DNA of 64,000 nucleotides from NCBI RefSeq assembly GCF_024298905.1, contig NZ_CP101154.1, positions 2,728,001 to 2,792,000 on the forward strand. Direction: 5' to 3'. Under the pieces are notes generated by a model, which saw nothing but the letters and a program-made list of their open reading frames with translations, made no database searches and was not told the origin of the DNA. Below are positions 16,909-25,477 of this stretch, piece after piece (the first letter of the stretch is position 1; each line of letters starts with the position of its first letter). The DNA comes from Natronomonas marina (lineage in GTDB: Archaea; Halobacteriota; Halobacteria; Halobacteriales; Haloarculaceae). Both the position numbers and the translations under genes were made by a program.

Positions 16909-17305
16909 AACCGGCGCTTCTCGCCCGGCTGCGATGGCGACGACCTGGCCGTCGAGGAACTGGTCGCTGAAACGGAGGCACGGGTCGAAGACCTCACCGG
17001 ACTGGTCGCGTAGCGAGTCGAGAGGAGAACGAGCATCCGCGAGCGAACGGAGCGAGCGGTCTACCGAAAACGTGACCCCCCGCAGCGCGACCACAGGGTG
17101 GCGCGAGGAAGTGACCTTTCGAAATCTCTTGGTGCTATCAAGAGTCGCGTGCTGATAGAGACGGGGGTGAAGCAGTCGGTCACCGTCGATTCCAAACCGG
17201 GGTAGCTAGAGCAACCAAACGATAGGATGCATCTCCCTGTAGCACACCTCTGAGAACTATCAGCAACCGAGGGGTTCGACAGGGTCAGATGTTACCAAGA
17301 GAAGG
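16909..17305. other. Intergenic region with possible gene remnant
   Basis: The first 34 codons after the epimerase stop stay open in the same frame to a TAG at 17011-17013 and read GDDLAVEELVAETEARVEDL near the end, which looks like real acidic haloarchaeal coding sequence. This could be the 3' end of a degraded gene. The rest (17014-17305) shows no coding pattern. Confidence 0.35.
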
Positions 17306-17692
17306 CTATTCCCGGTACGTCTCGACTTCCAGGTCCTCGATAGCAGCAAAATGGTTGTCGTTCACGACGAGGGACACACCGAGCGAGCGAGCAGTTCCAG
17401 CTACGTAGATGTCGCTTTTGTTGATCATTTCGCCGTCGGCACGGAGCCCGACGTAGATCTCGGCGGCTTCTGCAGCCGTTTCGTTCGTGAACGGCACCGG
17501 CTCCACCCATTCGTACTTCGACATCGCCTCCTCTCGTGGCATATCCTGGGTGATCATCAACCCGCGATAGAGCTCGGAGAGGACGATGGTCGATGCACCG
17601 ATCTCTTCCTCGTCGTGGGCGGCTAAATACGCGATTGCGGCGTCGTCACCTCGGGCGTAGTCGATGAGAAACGACGCGTCTACGAGCTTCAC
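17306..17692 (-). CDS. vapC: VapC-type PIN-domain toxin (ribonuclease)
   Basis: A 128-aa PIN-domain protein. The acidic metal-binding residues are visible: Asp5 in LVDASFLID, Glu in SELYRG, Asp in KSDIYVAGTA and the Asp of VVNDNHF. VapC toxins cleave specific RNAs, often tRNA or rRNA, when not held by their antitoxin. The start overlaps the stop of the upstream antitoxin gene by 4 nt (ATGA), the standard vapBC arrangement. Its length is normal and all active-site acids are present, so it is probably active. Confidence 0.9.
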   Translation of the reverse strand: MKLVDASFLIDYARGDDAAIAYLAAHDEEEIGASTIVLSELYRGLMITQDMPREEAMSKYEWVEPVPFTNETAAEAAEIYVGLRADGEMINKSDIYVAGTARSLGVSLVVNDNHFAAIEDLEVETYRE

Positions 17693-17949
17693 GATTCCCC
17701 TGAAAGCCGCTCGTCGATTCCGTCGCCGCGTTCATCGAACGCGTCATCGAGGTCCTCGAAGCCTCGCTCGACCTCTGCTTCGAGGTCGGCAGCCGCTTGC
17801 TGAGAGAGAAATCCGGCGTTCGTCCGCCAATCGGAATCGAGTTCGTGGAGGAGACGGTCAAGCGTCTCACTGAAGCTCTCGTCACCGCGTTTGTGTGCTT
17901 TCAGCCGCTCGTAAACGTCCTCCTTGATACCGATATTTTTCGAGGCCAT
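17689..17949 (-). CDS. vapB: VapB-type antitoxin
   Basis: An 86-aa antitoxin starting MASKNIGIKEDVYERLKAHKRGDESFSETLDRLL, a short DNA-binding N-terminus common in archaeal VapB partners (probably ribbon-helix-helix-like). An acidic C-terminal tail (EAEVERGFEDLDDAFDERGD) is expected to wrap around the toxin. I chose the internal ATG at 17949 rather than 17982, because the extra residues (CTQTHTQTR) merely encode the repeats that look like the operator. It probably autoregulates the operon with VapC. Confidence 0.85.
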   Translation of the reverse strand: MASKNIGIKEDVYERLKAHKRGDESFSETLDRLLHELDSDWRTNAGFLSQQAAADLEAEVERGFEDLDDAFDERGDGIDERLSGES

Positions 17950-17953
17950 CCGT

Positions 17954-17974
17954 GTTTGTGTATGAGTTTGTGTA
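17954..17974. promoter_or_regulatory. Direct repeats before vapB, candidate autoregulatory operator
   Basis: Two exact copies of GTTTGTGTA (17954-17962 and 17966-17974) spaced 12 bp apart, just upstream of the vapB start on the minus strand. Tandem half-sites about one helical turn apart fit binding of ribbon-helix-helix antitoxin dimers. A TATA-like stretch (ATATAAGG on the minus strand, near 18022-18030) lies further upstream. Confidence 0.4.
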
Positions 17975-18140
17975 CACATCAAAGTTGGCCCTACCCCACC
18001 ATTTCAAAATGATGATAACCTTATATTTCAACTGTGATGGCAAATATTTGATACGCTTGCCGTGCTGAATATAGAGCGTGTATGCAGCAGGGTGACTGTG
18101 TCGGCAGTAGAATGATTACGTACCAGTTCCAAAGATAGGT

Positions 18141-18239
18141 ATGAGCGAACGGCAAGGGCGTCTCCTCGGTATCGTCGGCATCGTCCTGTCTATTCTGGCG
18201 TTGACCTATACGGTTCTCTGGTTCGCTGGAATCGTTTGA
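18141..18239 (+). CDS. Tiny membrane peptide (32 aa), hypothetical
   Basis: The ATG at 18141 opens a 32-residue frame, MSERQGRLLGIVGIVLSI followed by LALTYTVLWFAGIV, with one clear membrane span and a short polar N-terminus. No homologue is recognised. An AT-rich region with no other gene precedes it. It resembles the very small membrane proteins of haloarchaea, but chance cannot be excluded. Confidence 0.35.
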   Translation: MSERQGRLLGIVGIVLSILALTYTVLWFAGIV

Positions 18240-18381
18240 ACTGCGCGACCGACTCGCGCTATAGGTTCAGCAGCGGCCAAACGAACTACCCGCTTTCTGT
18301 CAGAAACAGCATGCGACTTCAGAGCGTGAATCGATCAGCCCTTTCGGCTGGCCGGTATCGCCGCCCAAGGAAGGGAAACGA

Positions 18382-18660
18382 TTACTTCGGGTCGGTCAAA
18401 GTCGGCTCTTCTGATTCGCGGGACCCCTTCTGGCGGTACGTGTTGAATCCGAGGATTCGGTTGAGTGGACACTTCTGGATGAGGCCGGTGACCAGCAGTA
18501 TCATCCCAACGAGCAACACGAGTACTGAGGTAAGTGCTTGGGGTAACGGACCGACTGCGAGGACAAGTAAGCCCGCGTAGCCAGCGATCCCAGCCAGAAC
18601 TAGGATGGGACCGATAACGAGGCGAGCGAGGCGGTCCATGCCGCCGACGTTTTTGTTCAT
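18382..18660 (-). CDS. DUF2892 (YgaP-like) membrane protein
   Basis: A 92-aa protein starting MNKNVGGMDRLARLVIGPIL, the typical opening of DUF2892/YgaP transmembrane proteins, with two TM helices and a CPLNRILGFNT segment between the second helix and the polar tail. Family members often accompany rhodanese domains or are stand-alone. The ATG at 18660 was preferred to the upstream one at 18723 because homology begins at MNKNVGG. Function is unknown. Confidence 0.8.
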   Translation of the reverse strand: MNKNVGGMDRLARLVIGPILVLAGIAGYAGLLVLAVGPLPQALTSVLVLLVGMILLVTGLIQKCPLNRILGFNTYRQKGSRESEEPTLTDPK

Positions 18661-18890
18661 AGTATTTCCCTCGTAGAAGTATACGCGCCCGCTATAGATA
18701 AACTGAGCACTCAATTCTCGCATGCCGGGACCGATGAAGGCGACTCAATCTATCATAGACGCGGCTCGCGTTACCGACGGTTCCTAGCGCAATTCCACGT
18801 ACAAGATTCGCGCCTTGTATTCAGCACGGTCGCTGGGACGTGTCACCGACCGAGATATGCAACGACGCCGAAAGGGCAAAAAGCGGAGTT

Positions 18891-19760
18891 TCAGTAGAAC
18901 TCCCGCACCAGGTCCATCGCGTCCTCGGGGGCGCCGTCGGGGATGTCGGTCATCGGTGCCTCGACGCCCTCGCGCTTCTCGTAGCCGACCGAGCTCTCGT
19001 CCTGGTAGATGACGCCCTGGTACTCCTTGTCGCGGTCCATGATGAGGTCCTTGGCGGCGTCGTAGTCGCCGCGGTCGTGGTCGAACTCCTCGTCGCCGAC
19101 GTCGACGATGGCGTCCCGGAAGTAGTCGTAGGTGTCGACGTCGTTGAACGTCACGCACGGCGAGTAGACGTTGACGAAGCCGAAGCCGTCGTGCTCGATG
19201 GCCTCCTGGACGATTTCGGTGTGGCGCTGGGAGTCCGACGAGAACGACTGGGCGATGAAGGTGCCGCCCGCGGCGAGCGCCAGGGCGAGCGGATTGACGG
19301 GCTGTTGGTTCGTGCCGTCGGGCGAGGTCGAGGTCTCGAAGTCCTCCCGCGAGGTGGGCGAGAACTGGCCCTTGGTGAGCCCGTAGATGCGGTTGTCCAT
19401 CACGACGTAGGTCATGTCGACGTTCCGGCGGACGGCGTGGACGAAGTGGCCGGCCCCGATGGAGTAGCCGTCGCCGTCGCCGCCGGCGACCATGACCTCG
19501 AGTTCGGGGTTGGCGATCTTGACGCCGGTGCCGACCGGCAGCGCGCGACCGTGGACGCCGTGCAGCGCGTAGCTGTGCATATAGGTCCCGATCTTGCCGG
19601 AACAGCCGATGCCGGCGACCACGAACGTGTTGTCGGGGTCGTTGCCGGTGTTGGCCAGCGCCTTCATCATGCCGTTCATCGTCCCGAAGTCGCCGCAGCC
19701 GGGACACCACGTCGGTTGCTTGTCGGATTTGAAGTCAGTGAATCGGATCTCGGAACTCAT
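18891..19760 (-). CDS. korB: 2-oxoacid:ferredoxin oxidoreductase, beta subunit
   Basis: A 289-aa thiamine-diphosphate-binding subunit. It has CPGCGD near residue 19, GIGCSGKIGTYMHSYALHGVHGRALP and the TPP/Mg motif GGDGDGYSIGAGH, and keeps NPLALALAAGGTFIAQSFS. With the alpha subunit it oxidatively decarboxylates a 2-oxoacid to acyl-CoA, reducing ferredoxin. Subunit lengths (591 + 289 aa) fit the 2-oxoglutarate (KorAB) type slightly better than the pyruvate type, but substrate cannot be fixed from sequence alone. It starts 2 bp after the alpha stop. Confidence 0.9.
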   Translation of the reverse strand: MSSEIRFTDFKSDKQPTWCPGCGDFGTMNGMMKALANTGNDPDNTFVVAGIGCSGKIGTYMHSYALHGVHGRALPVGTGVKIANPELEVMVAGGDGDGYSIGAGHFVHAVRRNVDMTYVVMDNRIYGLTKGQFSPTSREDFETSTSPDGTNQQPVNPLALALAAGGTFIAQSFSSDSQRHTEIVQEAIEHDGFGFVNVYSPCVTFNDVDTYDYFRDAIVDVGDEEFDHDRGDYDAAKDLIMDRDKEYQGVIYQDESSVGYEKREGVEAPMTDIPDGAPEDAMDLVREFY

Positions 19761-19762
19761 CG

Positions 19763-21538
19763 TTATGCCTCCACCTCCGCGTCCGCCTCGTCGGGTTCGC
19801 CGAGGGCTGCCTCGACCTCTTCGGCGAGTTCGTCCGCCTTGAACCGGACGCCGTCGTACTTGTTGATTCGCTCGACCCGGGTCAGCGCGTCGTGTTCGAT
19901 CAGGTCGGCGAACTGGCCGGTCGCGTTACACTCGACGACGATGACGTCGTCGGCGGCCTCGATCTCCTCGGTGAGGTCGGGCCGCGGGAAGATGTACGGT
20001 ACCGAGATGAACCGGACGTCGATGCCGTCCTCGTCGAGGAAGTCCATCGCCTCCTGCATGGCGCCCTCGTTGGACCCCCACGAGACGACGAGCGTGTCGG
20101 CGTCGGGGTCGCCGAACTCGCGGTAACTCCAGTCCTCCCGCTCGATTGCGGTCTCGACCTTCCGGTCGCGCTTGTCGACCTGCTGGACGCGCATGTCGGT
20201 GTCCTCGGTCCGGCGCCCGAGTTCGTCGTGCTCGAGACCGGTGGACATGTGGGCGCCGTCGGTGGTCCCGGGGAAGGCCCGCGGGCTGACGCCGTCGTCG
20301 GTGACGGCGTGGGGCTTGAACTGCCCCTGGTCGTTGGTCCACTCCTCGACGCTGTCCTCGTCGACGACCTTCCCGCGGTCGACTTCGACGGCTTCCATGT
20401 CGAACTCCTCGGGTTCGAAGGTCTGCTCGGTGACCGCGAGCGCCAGGTCCGCGGTCAGATAGACCGGGAGCTGGTACTTCTCGGCGAGGTTGAACGCCTC
20501 GACGGTCTTGTGGAAGCACTCGGCGACGGTCGTCGGCGCGACGACGAACCGCGGCACCTCGCCGTGGCCGCCGTACAGCATCGCGTTGAGGTCGCCCTGC
20601 TCCTGTTTGGTCGGCATCCCCGTCGAGGGCCCCGAGCGCATCACGTTACAGATGACGAGCGGCGTCTCCGACGTGGCCACCAGCCCGAACGTCTCGGTCA
20701 TCAGGTCGATACCGGGACCGGAGGTGGCCGTCATCGAGCGCGCGCCGGCGCGCGCGGCACCGAGCGCCATGTTGATGGCCGACAGTTCGTCCTCAGCCTG
20801 GACGACGATACCGCCGTAGTTCTCGATGCGGCCCTTCAGGTACTCCATCACGTCCGTCGCGGGCGTGATGGGGTAGCCGGCGTAGAACCGACAGCCGGCG
20901 GCGAGGGCGCCCATGCCGATGGCCTCGTCGCCGTTCAGCAGGACGTAGTCGTTGTCGGTCGTATCGATGTCGTAGTCGGTCGTCGTGTCTATCTCCTCGC
21001 GGACGTACTCGGCGCCGAGGCGGGCCGCCTCCCGGTTGTTGTCGACGATGGCCTGGCCCTTGTTGCCGAAGCGCTTCTCGAGGGACTCATCGAGGTACTC
21101 GATGTCGAAGCCGGTCACCTCACACGCCGCTCCCAGGGCGACGATGTTGCGCATGATGGCGCCGCCGGCGTCCTCCGCGAGGCGCTTCAGCGGGACGTCC
21201 AGGCCCGTCATCTCGCCGGGGGCCTCGAAGTCCTCCATCATCGTCCGCTCGCCGTCGTAGATGATGACCGAGCCGTCGTGGAGTTCGTCCATGTTTTCGT
21301 CGACGGTCCGCTGGGTCAGCGCGATCAGGATGTCCAGTCTGTCGACGACGCTCTCGACGCGGTCGACCGACGACCGCACCTTGTAGGCGGTGTACCCGCC
21401 CCGGATGCGCGAGGCGAAGTCCTTCGACGTAAAAACGTGTCGCCCCGCCCGCGAGAGCGCCTGGGCGAATATCTTGCCGGTGGAGTTGATCCCATCGCCG
21501 GCCTCCCCGCCGATGGCCCAGTTGAGGTCCTCTGGCAT
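19763..21538 (-). CDS. korA: 2-oxoacid:ferredoxin oxidoreductase, fused gamma-alpha subunit
   Basis: A 591-aa subunit. The N-terminal gamma domain (about 1-190) begins MPEDLNWAIGGEAGDGINSTG and contains SRIRGGYTAYKVR. The alpha domain follows, with GYPITPATDVMEYL, VQAEDELSAINMALGAARAG, SMTATSGPGIDLMTE and CNVMRSGPSTGMPTKQEQGDL. It binds the 2-oxoacid and CoA and pairs with the beta subunit directly downstream. The ATG at 21538 was chosen because the longer reading frame adds a non-conserved Arg-rich stretch. A TATA-like CTTAACG on the minus strand lies about 30 bp upstream. Confidence 0.92.
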   Translation of the reverse strand: MPEDLNWAIGGEAGDGINSTGKIFAQALSRAGRHVFTSKDFASRIRGGYTAYKVRSSVDRVESVVDRLDILIALTQRTVDENMDELHDGSVIIYDGERTMMEDFEAPGEMTGLDVPLKRLAEDAGGAIMRNIVALGAACEVTGFDIEYLDESLEKRFGNKGQAIVDNNREAARLGAEYVREEIDTTTDYDIDTTDNDYVLLNGDEAIGMGALAAGCRFYAGYPITPATDVMEYLKGRIENYGGIVVQAEDELSAINMALGAARAGARSMTATSGPGIDLMTETFGLVATSETPLVICNVMRSGPSTGMPTKQEQGDLNAMLYGGHGEVPRFVVAPTTVAECFHKTVEAFNLAEKYQLPVYLTADLALAVTEQTFEPEEFDMEAVEVDRGKVVDEDSVEEWTNDQGQFKPHAVTDDGVSPRAFPGTTDGAHMSTGLEHDELGRRTEDTDMRVQQVDKRDRKVETAIEREDWSYREFGDPDADTLVVSWGSNEGAMQEAMDFLDEDGIDVRFISVPYIFPRPDLTEEIEAADDVIVVECNATGQFADLIEHDALTRVERINKYDGVRFKADELAEEVEAALGEPDEADAEVEA

Positions 21539-21719
21539 ACTAGGTCCGAATTCAGCACGACGGACGTTAAGCCTTCTGAATGTTGCCACCCGTCAGCGGT
21601 TTGCCCGGCGTCGGCCCGCCGAACTCGCGGTTTTCGTTCGCCGGTAGCGGCCGGGATTTTTCCACCTGTCGACGACACGGCTTCGAAAGCGCCTTGCCGT
21701 AGAGCCCGTACCTCCGGGT

Positions 21720-22367
21720 ATGGACGCGACCGAGACGACCGTCGCCGCGGTCCGAGAGGCCGGCGAGGACGCGCTCGCCTTCGACCTCGAGACCCCCGGC
21801 GGCTTCGAGGCCGAACCGGGTCAGTTCGTCAAGATTACCGCCACCGTCGACGGCGAGACCGAGAGCCGCTTTTACACCATCTCCTCTCCGACCACCGTCG
21901 GCACCTTCGAGTTCACCGTCGGCTTCGACCCCGACCAGGCCGGGGCGTTCAGCGACTACCTCCGGGAGCTCAAGCCCGGCGACGCCGTCACCTTCAGCGG
22001 CCCGTTCGGCAGCAACTACTACGAGGGCGAGTCCCGCGTGGTCGTCGTCGCCGGCGGGCCCGGCATCGGCCCCGCCGTCGCCATCGCCGAGCGCGCCCTC
22101 GAGGACGGTAACGAGGCTGCCGTCGTCTACCGCGACGACGCGCCGATCCACGAGGACCGCCTGGCGGACATCGCCGCCGCCGGCGCGGACGTGTTCCTCC
22201 TGAACGAGACCGAACCCCTGACCGACGCCGTCGGGGCCGCCCTGTCGGGCGCCGAGGCCGAACAGGTCTTCGTCTACGGCTTCGCCGACTTCCTCGATGA
22301 CGCCGAGACTGCAATCGAGGCCGCCGGCGGCGACCCCGACGCCGCGAAGACGGAGAACTTCGGCTGA
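21720..22367 (+). CDS. FAD/NAD(P)-binding ferredoxin reductase-like protein
   Basis: A 215-aa single-chain ferredoxin-NADP reductase fold. The FAD domain has RFYTISSPTTVGTFEFTVGF (the RxYS-like flavin motif RFYT) and the NAD(P) domain has VVVVAGGPGIGPAVAIAERAL. A terminal FVYGFADFLDD replaces the usual aromatic tail. Divergent placement next to the 2-oxoacid:ferredoxin oxidoreductase suggests it transfers electrons between ferredoxin or another carrier and NAD(P)H. The partner is not encoded nearby. Confidence 0.85.
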   Translation: MDATETTVAAVREAGEDALAFDLETPGGFEAEPGQFVKITATVDGETESRFYTISSPTTVGTFEFTVGFDPDQAGAFSDYLRELKPGDAVTFSGPFGSNYYEGESRVVVVAGGPGIGPAVAIAERALEDGNEAAVVYRDDAPIHEDRLADIAAAGADVFLLNETEPLTDAVGAALSGAEAEQVFVYGFADFLDDAETAIEAAGGDPDAAKTENFG

Positions 22368-22528
22368 AGCGCGCCACACGGCACTGCGCGCACCCCTGCG
22401 AACGTTTATAACCGAACGGGCGGCCAGACGGCCCGTGATCTGACGAACCGACGGCGGCCCGCCGAGGCGGGAGCGCGGAACGTGGGCCGTCGACTGCCAT
22501 CCGACCGAACCGGCGTTCCGCCTGCTCG

Positions 22529-22834
22529 CTACTCGCCGCTGCCGGCCTGCCCCGACTCGGCGAGACGTTCCTCGTACTTCGCCAGCGATGTCTCCAGGGC
22601 GGCCTCCGCGTCGACGTCCAGCGCCGAACACAGCGCCAAGAGCGCGAACAGCGCGTCGCCGAGTTCGTCCTCCGAAACGTCGACCGAACCGGGGTCGTCG
22701 CCGTAGTCGGTGGAGGTACAGACCTCCTTTGCGACCTCACCGAGTTCCGAGACGGTGTCCAGCAACCGGTACGCCGCCGGTGCCTCGATGTCGTTGTCCT
22801 CGACGAACGCCGCGACGCGGGACTGGGAGTCCAT
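22529..22834 (-). CDS. MazG-like nucleotide pyrophosphohydrolase
   Basis: A 101-aa all-alpha NTP pyrophosphohydrolase. The motif TVSELGEVAKEV (ExxE) and the downstream EDELGDALFALLAL (ExxD) supply the acidic Mg ligands of MazG/dUTPase-like enzymes. It probably hydrolyses non-canonical or surplus NTPs. The start at 22834 is supported by a TATA element 27 bp upstream, shared with the divergent gene at 22887, and by homology. Its length is typical of stand-alone MazG-like proteins. Confidence 0.85.
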   Translation of the reverse strand: MDSQSRVAAFVEDNDIEAPAAYRLLDTVSELGEVAKEVCTSTDYGDDPGSVDVSEDELGDALFALLALCSALDVDAEAALETSLAKYEERLAESGQAGSGE

Positions 22835-22856
22835 GTCGGCGACGCGATTCGCTCGC

Positions 22857-22866
22857 ATATAAACGT
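22857..22866. promoter_or_regulatory. Shared bidirectional TATA element
   Basis: CATATAAAC on the plus strand reads TTTATATG on the minus strand. It is centred about 26 bp before the ATG at 22887 (plus) and about 27 bp before the ATG at 22834 (minus). Both genes would be leaderless, so one near-palindromic TATA box appears to serve both directions. Confidence 0.55.
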
Positions 22867-22886
22867 CCGGCGTTCCTACCGACTGC

Positions 22887-23600
22887 ATGGACGTCCTGGG
22901 TGACCTCGTCGACCGGGACCGACGGTCCGGGACACCGGCACTTCGGGTGCCGGCCGTCGGTCGGGAGTACGACTACCGGCGGTTCTGCACGAGCGCCTGG
23001 AAGGTCGGGAACTTCCTCCGACATCTCGGCGTCAGAAGCGGTGCCAACGTCGCGGTCGCCGACGACCCGACTCCGGAACCCGTGTTGACCTTCTACGGCG
23101 CCGCACTGCTGGGCGGCATCGTCCGCTTCGACCCGCCATCGGCGCCGAGCGACGACGCGCGAGCAGTCGTCGTCCCCGCGTCGGAACTCGACGCCGACGA
23201 GGTCGGTCCCGGGACGAAGGCGGTCGTCTACGGCGACCGCCACGCCGACCCCGACGTGGCGTACTTCGAACGCGACGTCTGGAGCGAGAACCCGACGGCA
23301 CCGCCGGACCTCGTGATGCCCGACGACCTGCTCCTCCGGAGCGCGGAGCGCACCTACACCCACGGCGAGGTGATCGCCGCCGCCGAAACCGTCGTCGAAG
23401 AGCACGCCATCGACGCCGACGACGAGGTTGCCGTCGCGGCCGGAACCTCCTTTTCCGATCCCGGAACCGTCGCAGCGGGGCTGGTCGCACCGATACTCGC
23501 CGGTGCGGCCATCGCTATCGGCCCCGGAGCAGCCGGCGACTTGGTCGTCGGCGGCTCGGACGCCGACGTCGACGCCGCGACAGTGCTGTCGGAAACCTAA
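22887..23600 (+). CDS. Short acyl-CoA synthetase/AMP-ligase-like protein
   Basis: A 237-aa protein resembling the N-terminal portion of AMP-forming acyl-CoA ligases: PAVGREYDYRRFCTSAWKVGNFLRHLGVRSGANVAV and FYGAALLGGIVRFDPP follow the substrate-domain pattern, and RTYTHGEVIAAA echoes YTY/THxEL. The P-loop-like phosphate motif (TSGTTGxPK) and the C-terminal lid domain are absent, so ligase activity is doubtful. It is far shorter than the normal 500-650 aa. It may be a stand-alone binding or regulatory protein; function is unknown. Confidence 0.7.
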   Translation: MDVLGDLVDRDRRSGTPALRVPAVGREYDYRRFCTSAWKVGNFLRHLGVRSGANVAVADDPTPEPVLTFYGAALLGGIVRFDPPSAPSDDARAVVVPASELDADEVGPGTKAVVYGDRHADPDVAYFERDVWSENPTAPPDLVMPDDLLLRSAERTYTHGEVIAAAETVVEEHAIDADDEVAVAAGTSFSDPGTVAAGLVAPILAGAAIAIGPGAAGDLVVGGSDADVDAATVLSET

Positions 23601-23634
23601 GGACCTAAGCCGGGGCGGCCGCTACCCGCAGGTG

Positions 23635-24048
23635 ATGGAATCGGAGAGTCGCATCGTCGACGTCGAGGACGTGCCCGACGATTCGACGTTTCTCTTCACC
23701 GTCCGCGAGGGGTTCGACGAGAAGGAAGTGCTTCTCGTCCGTCTCGACGGCGAGGTCGCGGCCTGGCGGAACTACTGTCCGCACTGGACCGACGTCCGCC
23801 TCGACAAGGGCAGCGGCGCCGAGTTCCGCGACGGCGACATCGTCTGTACGCGCCACGGCGCGACCTTCGAGTCGGACTCCGGCGCGTGCACGCACGGTCC
23901 ATGCGAGGGGGCGTACCTCGAGGAGGTCGACGTGACGATTCGGGAAGGGGCCGTCTACCTCACCGACGACGACTACGAGTTCGAGGGACTCGGCCCGAAG
24001 AGCGACCGCGACCTCTCATCGGGTCGCATCGGCTTCGGCGGCAGCTAG
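23635..24048 (+). CDS. Rieske [2Fe-2S] ferredoxin-like protein 1
   Basis: A 137-aa Rieske domain. Cluster ligands are CPH (in NYCPHWTD) and CTRH (in IVCTRHGATF), the CxH...CxxH pattern, with SGACTHGPCEGAYLEEVDV closing the fold. There is no signal or TM, so it is probably a soluble electron carrier. A paralogue with the same layout lies at 45854. Start at the ATG 23635, the only one near the beginning of homology. The stop overlaps the end of the convergent aminotransferase gene by 4 bp. Confidence 0.88.
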   Translation: MESESRIVDVEDVPDDSTFLFTVREGFDEKEVLLVRLDGEVAAWRNYCPHWTDVRLDKGSGAEFRDGDIVCTRHGATFESDSGACTHGPCEGAYLEEVDVTIREGAVYLTDDDYEFEGLGPKSDRDLSSGRIGFGGS

Positions 24049-24914
24049 TAACAGCGCTCCTCGACCCGCTCGTCGTAGAGTCGTCCGAGAAGCGAGGTCA
24101 TCGGCCCGCCGCCGACGTCGATGCCGTCCACGCTCTCGACCGGCCGGAGTTCCCATGTCGTGTTCGTCAGGAACGCCTCGTCGGCCTCGCGGACGTCGTC
24201 GACGGCGTAGCGGCCCGTCTCGACCGGGAACCCCTCGGACTCGGCGAGTTCGACGACGATTTCCCGCGTGATGCCCGGCAGGAGCGACCCCTCCGCGGGC
24301 GTCTTCAGGACACCGTCGTCGACGAAGAAGAGGTTGCTCGTCGCCCCCTCGGCGACGTGGCCGTCGACATCCCGCATCAGCGCCTCGTCGGGCCGGTAGT
24401 CCTCGTTAGCCGCCCGGCGCAACTCCAGCCGCGCGAGGATGCCGCTGAGGTAGTTGTGGGTCTTCGCGTCGGCCGGCAGCGCCGCGTCGGGCACGCGCCG
24501 GGTCGTGACCGACTGGACGACGGCGGGGCCGTCCCATACCGGTTCACCGTCGGCGCCGCCGCGCGGAAGCGAATCGACGTAGACGACGACTGTCGGGTCG
24601 ACGCGCTCTTGGGGCGTCAGCTTTCCCGGCTGGACCCCCCGGCTGACCGAGACGCGGACGTACGCGTCGGCGAGGCCGTTGGCGTCAAGCGTGTCGGCGA
24701 CCCGGACGGCGAGGTCGTCGGGCACCGCCCCCGGCATGCCGAGCGTCTCGCAGGTCCGCCGGAGTCGCCGCAGGTGGCGGTCCCACGCGAACACCTCGCC
24801 GCCGTAGGCCCGACAGGTCTCGAAGGCGGCGTCCCCGTACCGGAAGCCGCGGTCGTCGACGCTGACGGTCGCGTTCTCCCGGTCGAGGAGTTCGCCGTCT
24901 ACGTGGTACTGCAT
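24045..24914 (-). CDS. pabC: Class IV aminotransferase, probable aminodeoxychorismate lyase
   Basis: A 289-aa PLP enzyme of the branched-chain-aminotransferase/ADC-lyase family. DDRGFRYGDAAFETCRAY and DRHLRRL are at the N-terminus, the PLP-Lys is in KTHNYLSG near residue 145, and MRDVDGHVAEGATSNLFFVDDG, LLPGITREIVVE and FLTNTTWELRPV follow. It overlaps the PabA-like gene by 16 nt in a pabB-pabA-pabC order, so it most likely releases p-aminobenzoate from aminodeoxychorismate for folate synthesis. A branched-chain aminotransferase role is less likely given the context. Confidence 0.85.
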   Translation of the reverse strand: MQYHVDGELLDRENATVSVDDRGFRYGDAAFETCRAYGGEVFAWDRHLRRLRRTCETLGMPGAVPDDLAVRVADTLDANGLADAYVRVSVSRGVQPGKLTPQERVDPTVVVYVDSLPRGGADGEPVWDGPAVVQSVTTRRVPDAALPADAKTHNYLSGILARLELRRAANEDYRPDEALMRDVDGHVAEGATSNLFFVDDGVLKTPAEGSLLPGITREIVVELAESEGFPVETGRYAVDDVREADEAFLTNTTWELRPVESVDGIDVGGGPMTSLLGRLYDERVEERCY

Positions 24915-25477
24915 CGTTCACAGAAGCTCTCTATCATGCGCTCACCGGCGTCGGTGAGGATGCTCTCGGGGTGGAACTGGACGCCGACGTGGGGTTTCGA
25001 CCGGTGGCGGACGCCCATCACGACGCCCTGTTCGTCCTCGGTCCGGGCCGTCTCGACGAGCGGCGCCGGGAGGTCGCCGCGCTCGACCGCCAGCGAGTGG
25101 TACCGGCCCACTTCGAGACGAGCCGGCAACCCCTCGAACAGGCCCCGTCCGTCGTGGGTCACCGTCGAGGGCTTCCCGTGGACGACGCTGGGGGCGTGGC
25201 CCACGCCGGCCCCGTTGGCGGCACACAGCGCCTGGTGGCCGAGACAGACCCCGAGCGTCGGGTAGGAGAGTTCCTCGAAGACGGCCATCGAGACGCCCGC
25301 CTCCGCGGGCGTTCCGGGACCGGGCGAGATGACGATGCCGTCGGGGTCGAGGTCACGAATCCCGGCGACGTCGATGTCGTCGTTGCGCCGAACCACGACG
25401 TCGGCGTGGGTACCGACGTACTGGACGAGGTTGTAGACGAACGAATCGTAGTTGTCGACGACGAGCAGGCGGGTCAT
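24899..25477 (-). CDS. pabA: Glutamine amidotransferase, ADC/anthranilate synthase component II
   Basis: A 192-aa class I glutamine amidotransferase. The catalytic Cys78 is in LGVCLGHQA, and His169/Glu171 are in [25 protein letters not shown] starts the protein. It supplies ammonia to the synthase component encoded just upstream (4-nt ATGA overlap). The TrpG/PabA families overlap and are often interchangeable. Assignment to p-aminobenzoate rather than tryptophan synthesis rests on the adjacent lyase. Confidence 0.9.
   Translation of the reverse strand: MTRLLVVDNYDSFVYNLVQYVGTHADVVVRRNDDIDVAGIRDLDPDGIVISPGPGTPAEAGVSMAVFEELSYPTLGVCLGHQALCAANGAGVGHAPSVVHGKPSTVTHDGRGLFEGLPARLEVGRYHSLAVERGDLPAPLVETARTEDEQGVVMGVRHRSKPHVGVQFHPESILTDAGERMIESFCERCSTT

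Noticed and set aside
16934-17155. 73-codon ORF after the epimerase
   Set aside because: Ser/Arg-rich product typical of a wrong frame; another frame in the same place looks more like coding sequence.
19892-22111. 739-codon open frame on the plus strand
   Set aside because: Antisense shadow of the 2-oxoacid:ferredoxin oxidoreductase alpha gene, which has clear family motifs.
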